From: Aerococcus kribbianus
GTDB lineage: Bacteria > Bacillota > Bacilli > Lactobacillales > Aerococcaceae
Direction: 5' to 3'
Length of the DNA stretch: 64,000 bases
Assembly: GCF_026805545.1 (NCBI RefSeq)
Contig: NZ_JAPRFR010000003.1
Span: 1 to 64,000 of the forward strand
This document shows, piece after piece, positions 35,211-43,991 of the stretch. The first letter of the stretch is position 1. Each line of letters opens with the position of its first letter. The notes under the pieces were generated by a model. That model did no database searches and was not told where the DNA came from. It saw only the letters and a list, made by a program, of their open reading frames with translations. The position numbers and the translations under genes were made by a program.

Positions 35211-35315
35211 CTCCTAGACGGATACAAGATTCTCTATGAAAAATTACTTTATTCAGCTAAAATGGAAAGAGAAAAAGCTAAGTCATAATTTTCGCTCACA
35301 CAAGGAGGCAATGAC

Positions 35316-36134
35316 ATGAGTTCATTTGATGCAATTTACCAATGGGCCGACCGTTATGATGAAACGGACTATTATCATTTCTGGGGCAACTCTCAATTAC
35401 CCTTAGGCTACACCTACAACAAAATCGTCCTAGATTTCATCCCTAATCTGGACGAATTTCCAATTCTAGAGGATATCTTTTTAGATTACGCCTATGAACT
35501 TGACCTATCCTACTATAGTTTTGACTTTCCCGCTAATCAAGCCTTGGGGCAAAAATTGATTGCTTATTTAAATCAGGAAGAATACGGCCTAGAAATTAAC
35601 CGTCTCTTAAGTATTGACCCTAAGGATTTTAAGACTAGTCGCCTTAGTCCCAAAGACATTACTGTCACTGCCCTTAGTTCAGCAGGCCAGGGATGGGATG
35701 ACTTTTTCCACTTTCATTACCGAGAAAATCAGGCATTTGGCCAAGACTTTGCCAATCAATCTCAAACTTTCTACCAAGCTGTTAGAGAAGAAGACCAGCT
35801 AATTGCCCTTACAGCTTATCGAGAGCAAGAGCTCTTAGGGGTCATGGTCCTAATCGATAGCCCCAACAGCCTAGAAATTGACGATTTCACGGTACTCGAA
35901 GACTACCGAGGCCAAGGCATTGGCCAAGCCATGCAAACTTGGGTCATGGACCGCGCCCAAGACCAAGGCAAAAATGTCATTCTACTAGCAGACGCTGATG
36001 ATACGCCACTTAAAATGTATCTAAAACAGGGCTATCAAGACCTAAGTTTTCGAATTTCTGCCCATAAACGCATTCCTCAAGCCATCCGCCAAGATATCAG
36101 TAATTATCAAGCAGGCAATCCCCCGCAATTTTAA
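35316..36134 (+). CDS. GNAT family N-acetyltransferase
   Basis: A 272-residue protein. The N-terminal half (about 1-125) is a separate alpha/beta domain rich in aromatic residues; the C-terminal half is a GNAT domain with the acetyl-CoA loop DYRGQGIGQAMQTWVM (about 198-213) and a closing KMYLKQGY motif. The substrate is unknown. AAGGAGG precedes the ATG. It is the only plus-strand gene here, placed between yabA and holB exactly where ricT is expected, which suggests a local insertion or replacement. Confidence 0.83.
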   Translation: MSSFDAIYQWADRYDETDYYHFWGNSQLPLGYTYNKIVLDFIPNLDEFPILEDIFLDYAYELDLSYYSFDFPANQALGQKLIAYLNQEEYGLEINRLLSIDPKDFKTSRLSPKDITVTALSSAGQGWDDFFHFHYRENQAFGQDFANQSQTFYQAVREEDQLIALTAYREQELLGVMVLIDSPNSLEIDDFTVLEDYRGQGIGQAMQTWVMDRAQDQGKNVILLADADDTPLKMYLKQGYQDLSFRISAHKRIPQAIRQDISNYQAGNPPQF

Positions 36135-36147
36135 GGCTCCCTCACTT

Positions 36148-36200
36148 AAAAACTCCCTTAAAGTAAGTATCAAATGACTAACTTACTTTAGGGGAGTTTT
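36148..36200 (+). terminator. Bidirectional terminator between the GNAT gene and holB
   Basis: AAAACTCCCTTAAAGTAAGT pairs with ACTTACTTTAGGGGAGTTTT around 13 bases; T runs lie on both sides. It serves the converging GNAT and holB transcripts. Confidence 0.9.
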
Positions 36201-36224
36201 CACTATTTATACTTGGGAAGCATC

Positions 36225-37250
36225 CTAGGAAGGGGTATCTGCTTGCCACCATGCCAAGACTAAATATTCCAGGGCTGCTTGGACAGCGACCTGGTGGTTG
36301 ATCATCAGCTGAGCCTTATGCAGCAGGTGCTGTCCCTGAATCAAGTCTGCCAGCTGGCAATGGTTTAACCACTTACTATAATTGGCTTGGTAGTGGGGGA
36401 ATACCAAATTTTCTTCCAAGTATTGGTCGGAAATTTGCTTGGCATCCGCCAAAGCCAAGTGCATTAAATCACGCGTCATAAAGGCCATTAAGCGTAGAAA
36501 TTGAATATGCTGGCGACGGTCATCACTTAGCCCTTTGATAGTGGTTTGCACCATGGTAAAGGCGCGCGGATCTTTTTGTAAGATTAAAGGAAGCCACTGG
36601 GCGCTGACCTTGACCGCTTGGCTAAAGACCTCATCCTCTGCCAAGGCCAAGGCTTGGTCCCGGTCATTAGTTAGATGGGCTAATAAGTGAGCCTGCTGAC
36701 TATTAATACCCGCTTGCATTAAGAGTTCCGCGAAGTCTTGACTATTTAAGGCTGGAAATTGGATCACCTGACAACGCGATTGAATCGTCGGCAAGAGGGC
36801 ATCACGGTTAGGAGTAATCAGAAAAATCAACATATTAAGACTGGGTTCCTCAATAAACTTCAATAGGCTATTGGCCGCACTAGCTGTCATCGTTTGCGCC
36901 TGGTTGATGACAAAAATTTTATAGTCGCCTTCCATGGGAGATATAGTCAACTCTTGTTTCAGCTGGCGAATTTGGTCAACCTTCAACGATTGCTCTTCTG
37001 GAGCAATGGTAAGGAAGTCAGCATAGTCACCATTTTGAATCCGCTGGCAAATCTGACAGTGACCACACGGCGCCTCTGCATTAGGACATAGCAAGGCCGC
37101 GGCAATATAGCGCGCCATATCTTCTTGGCCCGACCCGGCCATCCCTTCTAAAATATAGGCATGACCCAAACGATCATTCGCTAAAACCTGGTCAATCATA
37201 GTGACCAACTGAGCTTGTTTATCTTTAATTAGCCATGTGTTTTCTGCCAC
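36225..37250 (-). CDS. holB: DNA polymerase III delta' subunit HolB
   Basis: A 341-residue clamp-loader subunit. The degenerate P-loop (GMAGSGQED) and the zinc module CPNAEAPCGHCQIC identify it, with the SRC motif in IQSRCQVIQFP. The GTG at 37250 is chosen: GGAGGAGG lies about 8 bp upstream, whereas the 11 further codons to 37283 cover that ribosome site. It follows tmk at 57 bp; darA (yaaQ), commonly between them, is absent. Confidence 0.92.
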   Translation of the reverse strand: MAENTWLIKDKQAQLVTMIDQVLANDRLGHAYILEGMAGSGQEDMARYIAAALLCPNAEAPCGHCQICQRIQNGDYADFLTIAPEEQSLKVDQIRQLKQELTISPMEGDYKIFVINQAQTMTASAANSLLKFIEEPSLNMLIFLITPNRDALLPTIQSRCQVIQFPALNSQDFAELLMQAGINSQQAHLLAHLTNDRDQALALAEDEVFSQAVKVSAQWLPLILQKDPRAFTMVQTTIKGLSDDRRQHIQFLRLMAFMTRDLMHLALADAKQISDQYLEENLVFPHYQANYSKWLNHCQLADLIQGQHLLHKAQLMINHQVAVQAALEYLVLAWWQADTPS

Positions 37251-37307
37251 AAATCGACACCTCCTCCATATCGTTTTCCTCAAATACTCTCGCTTTATGC
37301 TCTCTTA

Positions 37308-37955
37308 TTAATCGTTTTTAAAGCATTGGGGAAAACGAGCTTTAATCGCAACCAATGCTTGCGCTTGCATGCGGTCAGGTGACTGGCTGGCGTCAATCTT
37401 CACTAGTCGGTCCCCAGCCTGGGCGTTAATGATTTGGTAACCAGCCACTACCCGCTCGTGGAAGTCAATAGCCTCCTTGTCTAGGCGATTTTGTTGGGCC
37501 TCCTCACGGTTAGCCTGGATGCGGTCAATCCCTTCTTGAGCAGACAGGTCCAGATAAAGGGTCATATCTGGTAATTTCCCTTCAATAGCAAACTCGTTGA
37601 TAGCGGCTACTCCTTGAGCGCCAATCTCACGCCCATAACCTTGATAAGCAATAGAAGAATCCACATAACGGTCACACAAGACCATTTTCCCCGCCGCTAG
37701 CGCAGGTAGAATCTTATTCACTAGGTGCTGACGTCGACTAGCAGCGTAAAGCAAGGCCTCCGCCCGTGGATCTAAGTCCGTGTGTTTAGGATCTAGAATG
37801 ACACCACGGATTTTCTCTGCTAGAGGCTCTCCCCCGGGTTCACGGGTCAACAAGAGTGGCACCTGTAAGTCCGCTTGTAAACGATCAACTAGGCCTTGAA
37901 TCAGGGTGGTTTTGCCTGCCCCATCTGGCCCTTCAACAGTAATAAAATAGCTCAT
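37308..37955 (-). CDS. tmk: Thymidylate kinase
   Basis: A 215-residue dTMP kinase. P-loop EGPDGAGKTTLI, the DR(Y/H) motif in LCDRYVDSSIAYQGYGR and the lid region are present, with the TREPGGEPLAEKIR substrate loop. Normal length. Follows recR at 21 bp, so recR-tmk-holB are probably one transcript. Confidence 0.96.
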   Translation of the reverse strand: MSYFITVEGPDGAGKTTLIQGLVDRLQADLQVPLLLTREPGGEPLAEKIRGVILDPKHTDLDPRAEALLYAASRRQHLVNKILPALAAGKMVLCDRYVDSSIAYQGYGREIGAQGVAAINEFAIEGKLPDMTLYLDLSAQEGIDRIQANREEAQQNRLDKEAIDFHERVVAGYQIINAQAGDRLVKIDASQSPDRMQAQALVAIKARFPQCFKND

Positions 37956-37976
37956 GCTTATACTCCTTTACTGGAA

Positions 37977-38576
37977 TTAATCAATCTCACGACGCCCTTC
38001 CAAGGCCCGCATCAAAGTCATCTCATCAGCATACTCAATGTCAGAACCTACCGATAATCCGTAAGCAATCCGTGATACCTTAATCCCAGCTGGTTTAATC
38101 AAACGCGACAAGTAGGTGGCTGTTGCTTCCCCTTCAGCAGTGGCATTCGTTGCAATAATCACTTCTTTGACCGTTTCATCTTGTAAACGTGTCAAAAGTG
38201 AGGGAATGTTTAAGTCTTCCGGACCCGTCCCGTCCATGGGCGACAAAACACCGTGGAGAACATGGTACTTCCCAGTAAACTCATGCATCCGTTCCATAGA
38301 GACCACATCACGGATTTGCTCAACCACTAGAATTTGTTCATTATTCCGGTTCGGGTCAGCGCAAATCTCACAAGGATCATCCTGAGTAATATTACCGCAC
38401 ACCGAGCAATATTGCAGCTCCCGTTTAACATCGATTAAGGCATTGGCAAACTGGAGCACATCCCCTTCATCCATGTCTAAGATATAAAAGGCCAGGCGTG
38501 ACGCTGTCTTCCGCCCGATACCCGGTAATTTAGAAAAACTATCAATCAGATGTGCAATCGGTTCTGGGTACTGCAT
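37977..38576 (-). CDS. recR: Recombination mediator RecR
   Basis: A 199-residue protein of the RecFOR pathway, loading RecA at gaps. N-terminal HhH ([18 protein letters not shown]), C4 zinc finger ([16 protein letters not shown]) and TOPRIM domain ([14 protein letters not shown]) appear in order, and it ends [14 protein letters not shown]. Full length. Sits 70 bp after ybaB, as in most bacteria. Confidence 0.96.
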   Translation of the reverse strand: MQYPEPIAHLIDSFSKLPGIGRKTASRLAFYILDMDEGDVLQFANALIDVKRELQYCSVCGNITQDDPCEICADPNRNNEQILVVEQIRDVVSMERMHEFTGKYHVLHGVLSPMDGTGPEDLNIPSLLTRLQDETVKEVIIATNATAEGEATATYLSRLIKPAGIKVSRIAYGLSVGSDIEYADEMTLMRALEGRREID

Positions 38577-38646
38577 AGCCCGCTCCTCTCCAAAATAAAG
38601 AACCTAGGAACAAGTTCATTTGCCCTAGGTCCAAGTGTCGCCAGTT

Positions 38647-38961
38647 TTATAGTCCAGGAATGCCCTTGGTGTATTGGCCCATCATGTTGTTGGTTTCCTT
38701 CTCAACCTGGTCTAAACCATCATTCACTGCTGCGATGACAAGGTCTTCTAACATATCCACATCATCAGGATCAACAGCATCAGCTTTAATATCGATGGCT
38801 TTCAATTTTTTATCCCCAGTTAAGGTGGCTGTTACCATACCAGAAGGCTCTTTGCCAGTAAACTCCTTGGCTTCCAGTTCCTTTTGAGACGCCTCCACTT
38901 GCTTTTGCATCTTCTGCATTTTACGCATCATTTGTTGCATATTGGCCATTCCGCCTGCCAT
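38647..38961 (-). CDS. YbaB/EbfC family nucleoid-associated protein
   Basis: A 104-residue dimeric DNA-binding protein. The Met/Gln-rich start (NMQQMMRKMQKMQKQVEAS) and the core KEFTGKEPSGMVTATLTGD are typical. Usually encoded between dnaX and recR; here about 2.1 kb with two membrane genes and a repeat array separates it from dnaX. AAGGAG precedes the ATG. Confidence 0.94.
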   Translation of the reverse strand: MAGGMANMQQMMRKMQKMQKQVEASQKELEAKEFTGKEPSGMVTATLTGDKKLKAIDIKADAVDPDDVDMLEDLVIAAVNDGLDQVEKETNNMMGQYTKGIPGL

Positions 38962-39084
38962 AAATGCTCACTCCTTAAAATCGTTTTTACTATTTCCTCT
39001 ATTGTAATATAGATTCTTGCCTAAAAAAATTATTAAGCACTGCACCCCTAATCATAGCAAAAATTGCCCCTAGTTAAAAGCCAT

Positions 39085-39251
39085 AGCTAGGTTCGAACGC
39101 CAATTTCACTAGTTAATTTAACCGTAATGTCACACTCCCATTAGTAATATTAAATTTGTTCAAAGGCAAAAGCCTACTCATGCCCAACCGCTACAATCCC
39201 GTTAGCAGTGTTGGTTAGCTAGGTTGGAACGAAACTTTCTCAAGTTAATTT
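39085..39251. repeat. Pair of 35-bp imperfect direct repeats
   Basis: 39085-39119 and 39217-39251 both begin AGCTAGGTT and end AGTTAATTT, with about six mismatches, 132 bp apart. The second copy covers the stop codon of the 39245-39658 gene. The first may be a remnant of a duplicated gene end. Otherwise nothing is recognised in 38962-39244. Confidence 0.55.
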
Positions 39252-39658
39252 TTAAGGCGACGACTATGATAAACCAAGAAGCAGCTCCAGAAAAAGGCAA
39301 GCACCTGCAGCATCATAAAGCCATCATAGCCAGTATTTTCAAAAAGCCAATCCGTAAAGAAAGGATTAAAGTAGTAGGTCCCCATTAATAAAGTCAGTAA
39401 GACGACCTCCACTACAAAGAAGGACTTTGGAATTTGTTTTTTAAAACGGGCCCAAACAGAAACCAGCAAGGCCAAACCAGAGAAAATTCCGATAAAGTAA
39501 AAACTCAATACCATAGCTGCCATAAAGACTGATGCGAAAAATTCAGTGCTTGCAAATAATTGTAACCAAGAAGTAATGTAACTCAGTAGCAAGCTCCCAA
39601 AAATAAGGACATAGACAGCAAAAGGCAAACAATTAACGATTTTCACTAATCTTTTCAT
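39245..39658 (-). CDS. Small four-helix membrane protein, unknown
   Basis: A 137-residue protein made of four hydrophobic helices (about 8-30, 40-68, 78-98, 112-132) with a positively charged start and end. No known domain is recognised. AAGGAGGG precedes the ATG and a TATAAT lies about 35 bp further up, so it looks like a real gene. It sits in the segment separating ybaB from dnaX. The 390 bp upstream of its promoter (to about 40050) hold no feature I can name. Confidence 0.65.
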   Translation of the reverse strand: MKRLVKIVNCLPFAVYVLIFGSLLLSYITSWLQLFASTEFFASVFMAAMVLSFYFIGIFSGLALLVSVWARFKKQIPKSFFVVEVVLLTLLMGTYYFNPFFTDWLFENTGYDGFMMLQVLAFFWSCFLVYHSRRLKN

Positions 39659-40051
39659 TAAATTCCCTCCTTAATACGCTAATATACCTTTATTATATTA
39701 GGCTAAACTATAGGAAATAATTTAGATCAACAGCTTATGAGAAATACCCGTCGCACAAAATAAACAAGAGCAAAAATTTAAAGACAACGGTGAAACGGCA
39801 CGCAAGTATCCATTCTTAATAGGTAATTTTTATTAAAACCACGCATGCAATTTCTAACTCTAGACTAGGCTAACAAACGCCCTTTTCTACTCATAGTATA
39901 GCATCACGGATTCTTCACTGTTAAATTTGACCAATATTTCACAATCTATCTTTGCAGATTACAGCTTTCTTAATTAGGGTGAGACGGCAGAGATAAACTT
40001 TCTTACTAAAATTACTACTTGACTACAAACTGTATTGACTATTTTTCCAAC

Positions 40052-40084
40052 AAAAAAGCAACCACCTACTTGAGGAAAGTCGCT
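40052..40084 (-). terminator. Terminator after the DUF454 gene
   Basis: AGCGACTTTCCT pairs, with G-U pairs, with AGGTGGTTGCT around CAAGT, followed on the minus strand by TTTTTTG, 24 bp past the stop. Confidence 0.65.
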
Positions 40085-40107
40085 AAAATTGAATATTAAT
40101 AGATTGA

Positions 40108-40464
40108 TTACTTATCAGGAATCCGATTGAAGAGATAATAAATCATAAACACGGTCCATAAAAAAAGCGCAATCCGCACTGGCCATAGTGGAACAAAGAC
40201 AATAGATATTGTCATCAAAAGTGCAATCCGCTTGGCAATTCGCTTCTTTGTATCGCGCGCAATAGTTTTAGTTTCCGCATAATCAGCCACATACGACTGA
40301 TAAATTTTAGTCCCCTGTAGCCATTGGTGGAAACGCTCAGACGAACGGGCAAAACAGAAACCTGACAATAACAAAAATGGTGTCGTAGGTAAAATCGGCA
40401 AGGCCGCTCCCAAAATACCTAAAGCAAATGATAAACAACCCCCTACAATTAGAAAATATCGCAT
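40108..40464 (-). CDS. YbaN family (DUF454) inner membrane protein
   Basis: A 118-residue membrane protein. The family signature GILGAALPILPTTPFLLLSGFCFARSS appears at about 14-39 in one hydrophobic block, followed by RFHQWL, and two further helices close the protein. Function unknown. ATG 40464 has GGGAG; the frame opening at 40515 lacks one and family similarity. Confidence 0.85.
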   Translation of the reverse strand: MRYFLIVGGCLSFALGILGAALPILPTTPFLLLSGFCFARSSERFHQWLQGTKIYQSYVADYAETKTIARDTKKRIAKRIALLMTISIVFVPLWPVRIALFLWTVFMIYYLFNRIPDK

Positions 40465-40594
40465 AAAAGCTCTCCCTTCAAGCTTTATTGTCCGAAATTC
40501 ACAAGATTTTGTCAATATCTTTTAGCCTTTATATTGCAAGTGATAAATTTTCGAGACCAATAAAAAGCGCTATCAAAGGTTTTATAAACAAAAT

Positions 40595-40625
40595 AAAAAC
40601 AGCCGTTTCTGCGGCTGTTTTTTTT
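40595..40625 (-). terminator. Terminator downstream of dnaX and the 41-bp repeats
   Basis: AAAACAGCCG / CGGCTGTTTT with a 6-base loop and long A and T runs on both sides, so it may be bidirectional. It is the first terminator downstream of dnaX, so the dnaX transcript should include the repeat array. Confidence 0.88.
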
Positions 40626-40648
40626 ACTATATTAACGAATTAAGCTGG

Positions 40649-40708
40649 CTTGTGAAAATTGCTAGCGTTTTGTGGTATTGCTTGGCATCTTGTGACGCTT
40701 ATGGAGGG
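40649..40708. repeat. Three degenerate 20-bp repeats
   Basis: (C/T)TTGTG recurs at 40649, 40669 and 40689 with an exact 20-bp step and partly conserved following bases (TTGCT, TTGCTTGG). It adjoins the 41-bp array on its dnaX-distal side. Confidence 0.4.
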
Positions 40709-40717
40709 CTTGCGATT

Positions 40718-41057
40718 CTTATCTTCTGGGATATGACGCGTATAGACCTCTTTCACTTCTTATCTTCCGCGATATGACGCGCAAAAACCTCTTTCACTTC
40801 TTATCTGCTGCGATATGACACGCATTCGCCTTTTTCACTTCATATCCACTACGATATGACGCGCATACGCCCTTTTCACTTCTTATCTACTGCGATATGA
40901 CGCGTATAGACCTCTTTCACTTCTTATCCACTACGATACGACGCGCATACGCCCTTTTCACTTCTTATCCACTGCGATATGACGCGCATAGACCTCTTTC
41001 ACTTCTTATCTTCTACGATATGACGTGCATAGACCTCTTTCGCTTCTTATCCGCACT
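40718..41057. repeat. 41-bp tandem repeat array, eight full copies plus a partial
   Basis: Units start at 40718, 40759, 40800, 40841, 40882, 40923, 40964 and 41005, each exactly 41 bp with no spacer, then a partial unit to about 41057. The conserved parts are CTTATC, GATATGACGCGCATA and CTCTTTCACTT. Two subtypes alternate (AGACCTCTTTCAC and ACGCCCTTTTCAC). The array fills most of the gap between the DUF454 gene and the dnaX stop at 41077. Confidence 0.97.
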
Positions 41058-41076
41058 CTAAGCCCTCTACAAAATC

Positions 41077-42897
41077 CTAGTCATCCACCACAGTCACAGA
41101 TTCCTCGCCAAAGAGATCAACTGCTTGCTGGACCATGTCATCCGCCTGATCAGCGTCGCTATCCTCACCTACCGCAGCAGTCAAATCAGGATCAGCTTGG
41201 GTCATAGCGGTTGGCGTCGCTTGGTCATCAGTACGCGTTTCCCCCAATAACTCGTTGACTTTACCGGCTTTATAGGCTTGGGCGAATTTTTGCCGGGTTT
41301 TGTCCCATTGGTCGCTAGTTAAGACTAACATCTTGCTAGGGTGTCCTAACATCTTCTCCGCAGTGGCTTCTATCTCAGCCTGAGCTTCAGGGTTATCGGA
41401 TAACTTTTGGCAAAGAATATCATAATCAAAGCGCACCACAAAGCCATGGGAGCTAGCGGCTGCAGGATAAGTTTGTTCTAATAAGGCCGCCTGTAAACTA
41501 GGCAAAGAAGCCACCAAATCTTGCCAAATTGCCTTGACCTGATCTAAATCTGTGCGCGAAGCCTGGCTGAGCACCTTATAAATTTGTCCATAATTAGGTT
41601 TAAAAGGCGCATGGTTACGGCGGGGTTTGGTGCCAGCCTTGGCTGCTGAGCCAGAATGACTTTGGTCACTAGCACCTTGACCACCTTGTTTGGCTAGCGC
41701 TGCTTGCAAGTCCTTAACCTGGGCTTGTAAGTCAGTAAGGGCTTGATTGGCATCACCCGCTAGTTCTGACTTCGCTCCAACAGCCTCCTCACCCGTAGCT
41801 GACACCATCTTAGGGAGGTCATGGGCCAACTGGACGCTAACTACTTCTAAATAAATCTCCGCCTGCAAAGTAAAGCGAATTTCCTGTTGGGTATCTTTAA
41901 AGGCAGCCATAATACGGTTAATCTGCTCCACACTAATGGCCTTAGCAAAGAGGTAGAAGCCGTCATCATAACGCTGGGTCAAGAGTTCAGTGGCATCCTG
42001 AGCCATCTCCTTGGCCATCAACAAATCTCGGACAAAGAGTAGCTCTTCCTCCACAAAACGCTTGGCATCTTGACCTCGCCGCAGCATATCTTGGAGAAAA
42101 CTCAAAGCAGAAGCCACCTGACCATTCACTAGAGCTTGGTTGAAATCAACCAAGAGCTCCTCGCTCAAGGTCCCAGTAATTTCACGGGTCGTTTCTAGAC
42201 TAATGGTGTCTCCAGAAAATGAAATCACCTGGTCCAATAAAGACAAGGCATCCCGCATACCCCCATGAGCTGCTCGCGCAATCACCGCCAAGGAGCCGAC
42301 TTCATAATCGATCCCCTCATCATCCAAAATATAAGCCATACGCGACTCAATTTCTCGGTGGTTAATCCGCTTAAAGTCAAAACGCTGGGTCCGCGAAATA
42401 ATCGTTGCCGGTATCTTATGGGGTTCCGTCGTCGCTAGGATAAAAATAACATTGGCAGGAGGCTCTTCCAAAGTCTTCAACAAAGCATTAAAGGCTCCTG
42501 TCGATAGCATATGGACCTCGTCAATGATATAGACCTTATAGTCTGCTTGCGTAGGCGCATAACGCACCTTATCCCGGATATCACGAATCTCTTCAACTCC
42601 ATTATTGGAAGCCGCATCAATTTCAATGACATCACTCAACGACCCCTCCGTAATGGCCCGACAAATTTCACAGTCATTACAAGGCTCTCCATCTTCTTGA
42701 TGGGGACAATTAATGGCCTTAGCAAAAATCTTAGCAGCTGACGTCTTTCCAGTCCCCCTAGGGCCAGAAAATAAGTAAGCGTGGCTAGTTTTATGCGTCC
42801 GAATGGCATTACGCAAGGTGGTCGCTACCGCCTCTTGACCAACAATATCTGAAAATTTTTGCGGCCGCCACACCCGGTACAAGGCTTGATAGGTCAT
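41077..42897 (-). CDS. dnaX: DNA polymerase III subunits gamma/tau (DnaX)
   Basis: A 606-residue clamp-loader ATPase. N-terminal YQALYRVWRPQKFSDIVGQE, Walker A GPRGTGKTSAAK, zinc module CPHQEDGEPCNDCEIC, DEVHMLS and SRTQRFDFKRI are intact. A long linker (about 365-430; Ala, Gln, Gly and Lys rich) precedes the tau C-terminal domain. AAAGGAG precedes the ATG, under its own promoter. The usual dnaX-ybaB-recR run is broken by about 2.1 kb. Confidence 0.96.
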   Translation of the reverse strand: MTYQALYRVWRPQKFSDIVGQEAVATTLRNAIRTHKTSHAYLFSGPRGTGKTSAAKIFAKAINCPHQEDGEPCNDCEICRAITEGSLSDVIEIDAASNNGVEEIRDIRDKVRYAPTQADYKVYIIDEVHMLSTGAFNALLKTLEEPPANVIFILATTEPHKIPATIISRTQRFDFKRINHREIESRMAYILDDEGIDYEVGSLAVIARAAHGGMRDALSLLDQVISFSGDTISLETTREITGTLSEELLVDFNQALVNGQVASALSFLQDMLRRGQDAKRFVEEELLFVRDLLMAKEMAQDATELLTQRYDDGFYLFAKAISVEQINRIMAAFKDTQQEIRFTLQAEIYLEVVSVQLAHDLPKMVSATGEEAVGAKSELAGDANQALTDLQAQVKDLQAALAKQGGQGASDQSHSGSAAKAGTKPRRNHAPFKPNYGQIYKVLSQASRTDLDQVKAIWQDLVASLPSLQAALLEQTYPAAASSHGFVVRFDYDILCQKLSDNPEAQAEIEATAEKMLGHPSKMLVLTSDQWDKTRQKFAQAYKAGKVNELLGETRTDDQATPTAMTQADPDLTAAVGEDSDADQADDMVQQAVDLFGEESVTVVDD

Positions 42898-42935
42898 AAT
42901 CGCTGCTCCTTTTCTCTAGTCTTCATAACAGACTC

Positions 42936-42964
42936 ATTATACTTAAGATTTTTCCCTAATTCAA
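42936..42964 (-). promoter_or_regulatory. Promoter of dnaX
   Basis: -35 TTGAAT (42959-42964), 17-bp spacer, perfect -10 TATAAT (42936-42941), about 39 bp before the dnaX start. Confidence 0.75.
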
Positions 42965-42991
42965 TCTAGGTTCTCCCAGACATTTTGCTAA

Positions 42992-43032
42992 TAAAAAAGC
43001 CCATCTCCTAGCATTTCCCGCTAAAAGATGGG
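42992..43032 (-). terminator. Terminator after the SRP RNA
   Basis: CCCATCTTTTAGC pairs with GCTAGGAGATGGG around GGGAAAT, followed on the minus strand by CTTTTTTAT. Confidence 0.9.
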
Positions 43033-43044
43033 TTAATTTTCGAT

Positions 43045-43140
43045 TAATCTTACAGCACAAGATGGACAATGCTTAGAGCTGCTTCGTTCCCGATCTGACC
43101 CGGTTCACACCTCCACCCTTGCCATAAGGCCTTTCGGCAC
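43045..43140 (-). ncRNA. ffs: Signal recognition particle RNA (4.5S-type)
   Basis: The minus strand carries the conserved SRP domain IV: CCGGGTCAGATCGGGAACGA then AGCAGC, i.e. the Ffh-binding internal loop with a tetraloop-like tip, within a rod formed by GCAAGGGTGGAGGTG and CATTGTCCATCTTGTGC. About 95 nt, the short Lactobacillales form. It lies just upstream of dnaX, a common place in Firmicutes. The exact 3' end is not certain. With the promoter and two terminators it explains the gap 42898-43339. Confidence 0.88.
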
Positions 43141-43145
43141 TCTAT

Positions 43146-43175
43146 ATCATAACACAAGTAGTCTTACTATGTAAA
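43146..43175 (-). promoter_or_regulatory. Promoter of the SRP RNA gene
   Basis: -35 TTTACA (43170-43175), 18-bp spacer, -10 TATGAT (43146-43151), placing the start near 43139-43140, the 5' end of the RNA rod. Confidence 0.7.
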
Positions 43176-43292
43176 GAGAAAATAAAATAGACTACCTTAC
43201 TGCCCTTACCAAGTAATCCAAGCGATTTAATTAATATCATAATTATACTATCTCCCCACCCAAAAACATAGTGTTCTCTTACTCACCAACAC

Positions 43293-43325
43293 AAAAAGAC
43301 TGGACGCATTCGTCCAGTCTTTTCT
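43293..43325 (-). terminator. Terminator of the V-ATPase operon
   Basis: AAAAGACTGGACG / CGTCCAGTCTTTT with a 4-base loop, T run on the minus-strand side, 15 bp past the ntpD stop. Confidence 0.93.
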
Positions 43326-43339
43326 TCTTCTCTATGCAA

Positions 43340-43984
43340 TTAATTATCGTCACCCATGTCTTTGACTTTCATCATTCGGGTGATTGAAGCCCGTTCATCT
43401 TCTTCGAGTTTCATTTCGATATATTTGATGGTTTCTTGGTGGTCAGGAATCATCCGATATTCGAGGGCGTTTACCCGGCGCCGTGTGGATTCAATTTCGT
43501 CTGCCATGAGTTGGCAAGTTTTTTCGATTTCACTGAGTTTGAGCAGCTTGGGTAAGACCTCGTTCAAGACGTCTAGGGATTCATCGAGTTCACTAGAAGT
43601 ATTGAGGTAACCGTAGGAGAGTTTTTCTTCTTCGGCTTCTTTTTCCTCTGAGTAGTGAAATTGCATGTCAGGCACGCGGACACTCATCACGTTTTTCTCA
43701 CGAATTTGTAGGCTAGCTTCTTGGCTAGGGATTGCCACCAATTCTTCTACAAAGGCGTCGTTCATAGTGGATGAGGCCAAGACAAAGTTTTGTAGGGCAT
43801 CGGAGAGTTCTTCTTCGACTTCGATCCGCAATTGGTTGTTTTCCTTGATGAGATCGATAAATTGCCGCATCAATTCGTCTTGTTTGTCCTTCAATAATTT
43901 ATGCCCCCGCTCAGCAACATCTAAGCTATCCTTGAGGTTGCTGAGCTCCATCCGGGTCGGTTTGACGTTTAATGCGTTGGCCAT
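43340..43984 (-). CDS. ntpD: V-type ATPase subunit D (central stalk)
   Basis: A 214-residue long coiled-coil protein, the rotor shaft inside the A3B3 head. The N-terminal [35 protein letters not shown]-type helix (in pieces) and the C-terminal [15 protein letters not shown] are diagnostic. Normal length. Last gene of the ntp operon, 7 bp after ntpB; the ntpH and ntpJ genes that follow in E. hirae are absent. Confidence 0.95.
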   Translation of the reverse strand: MANALNVKPTRMELSNLKDSLDVAERGHKLLKDKQDELMRQFIDLIKENNQLRIEVEEELSDALQNFVLASSTMNDAFVEELVAIPSQEASLQIREKNVMSVRVPDMQFHYSEEKEAEEEKLSYGYLNTSSELDESLDVLNEVLPKLLKLSEIEKTCQLMADEIESTRRRVNALEYRMIPDHQETIKYIEMKLEEDERASITRMMKVKDMGDDN

Positions 43985-43991
43985 TTAAACA

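Noticed and set aside
40718-41057. CRISPR-like repeat array
   Set aside because: The 41-bp units are contiguous with no unique spacers, and no cas gene is in the window.
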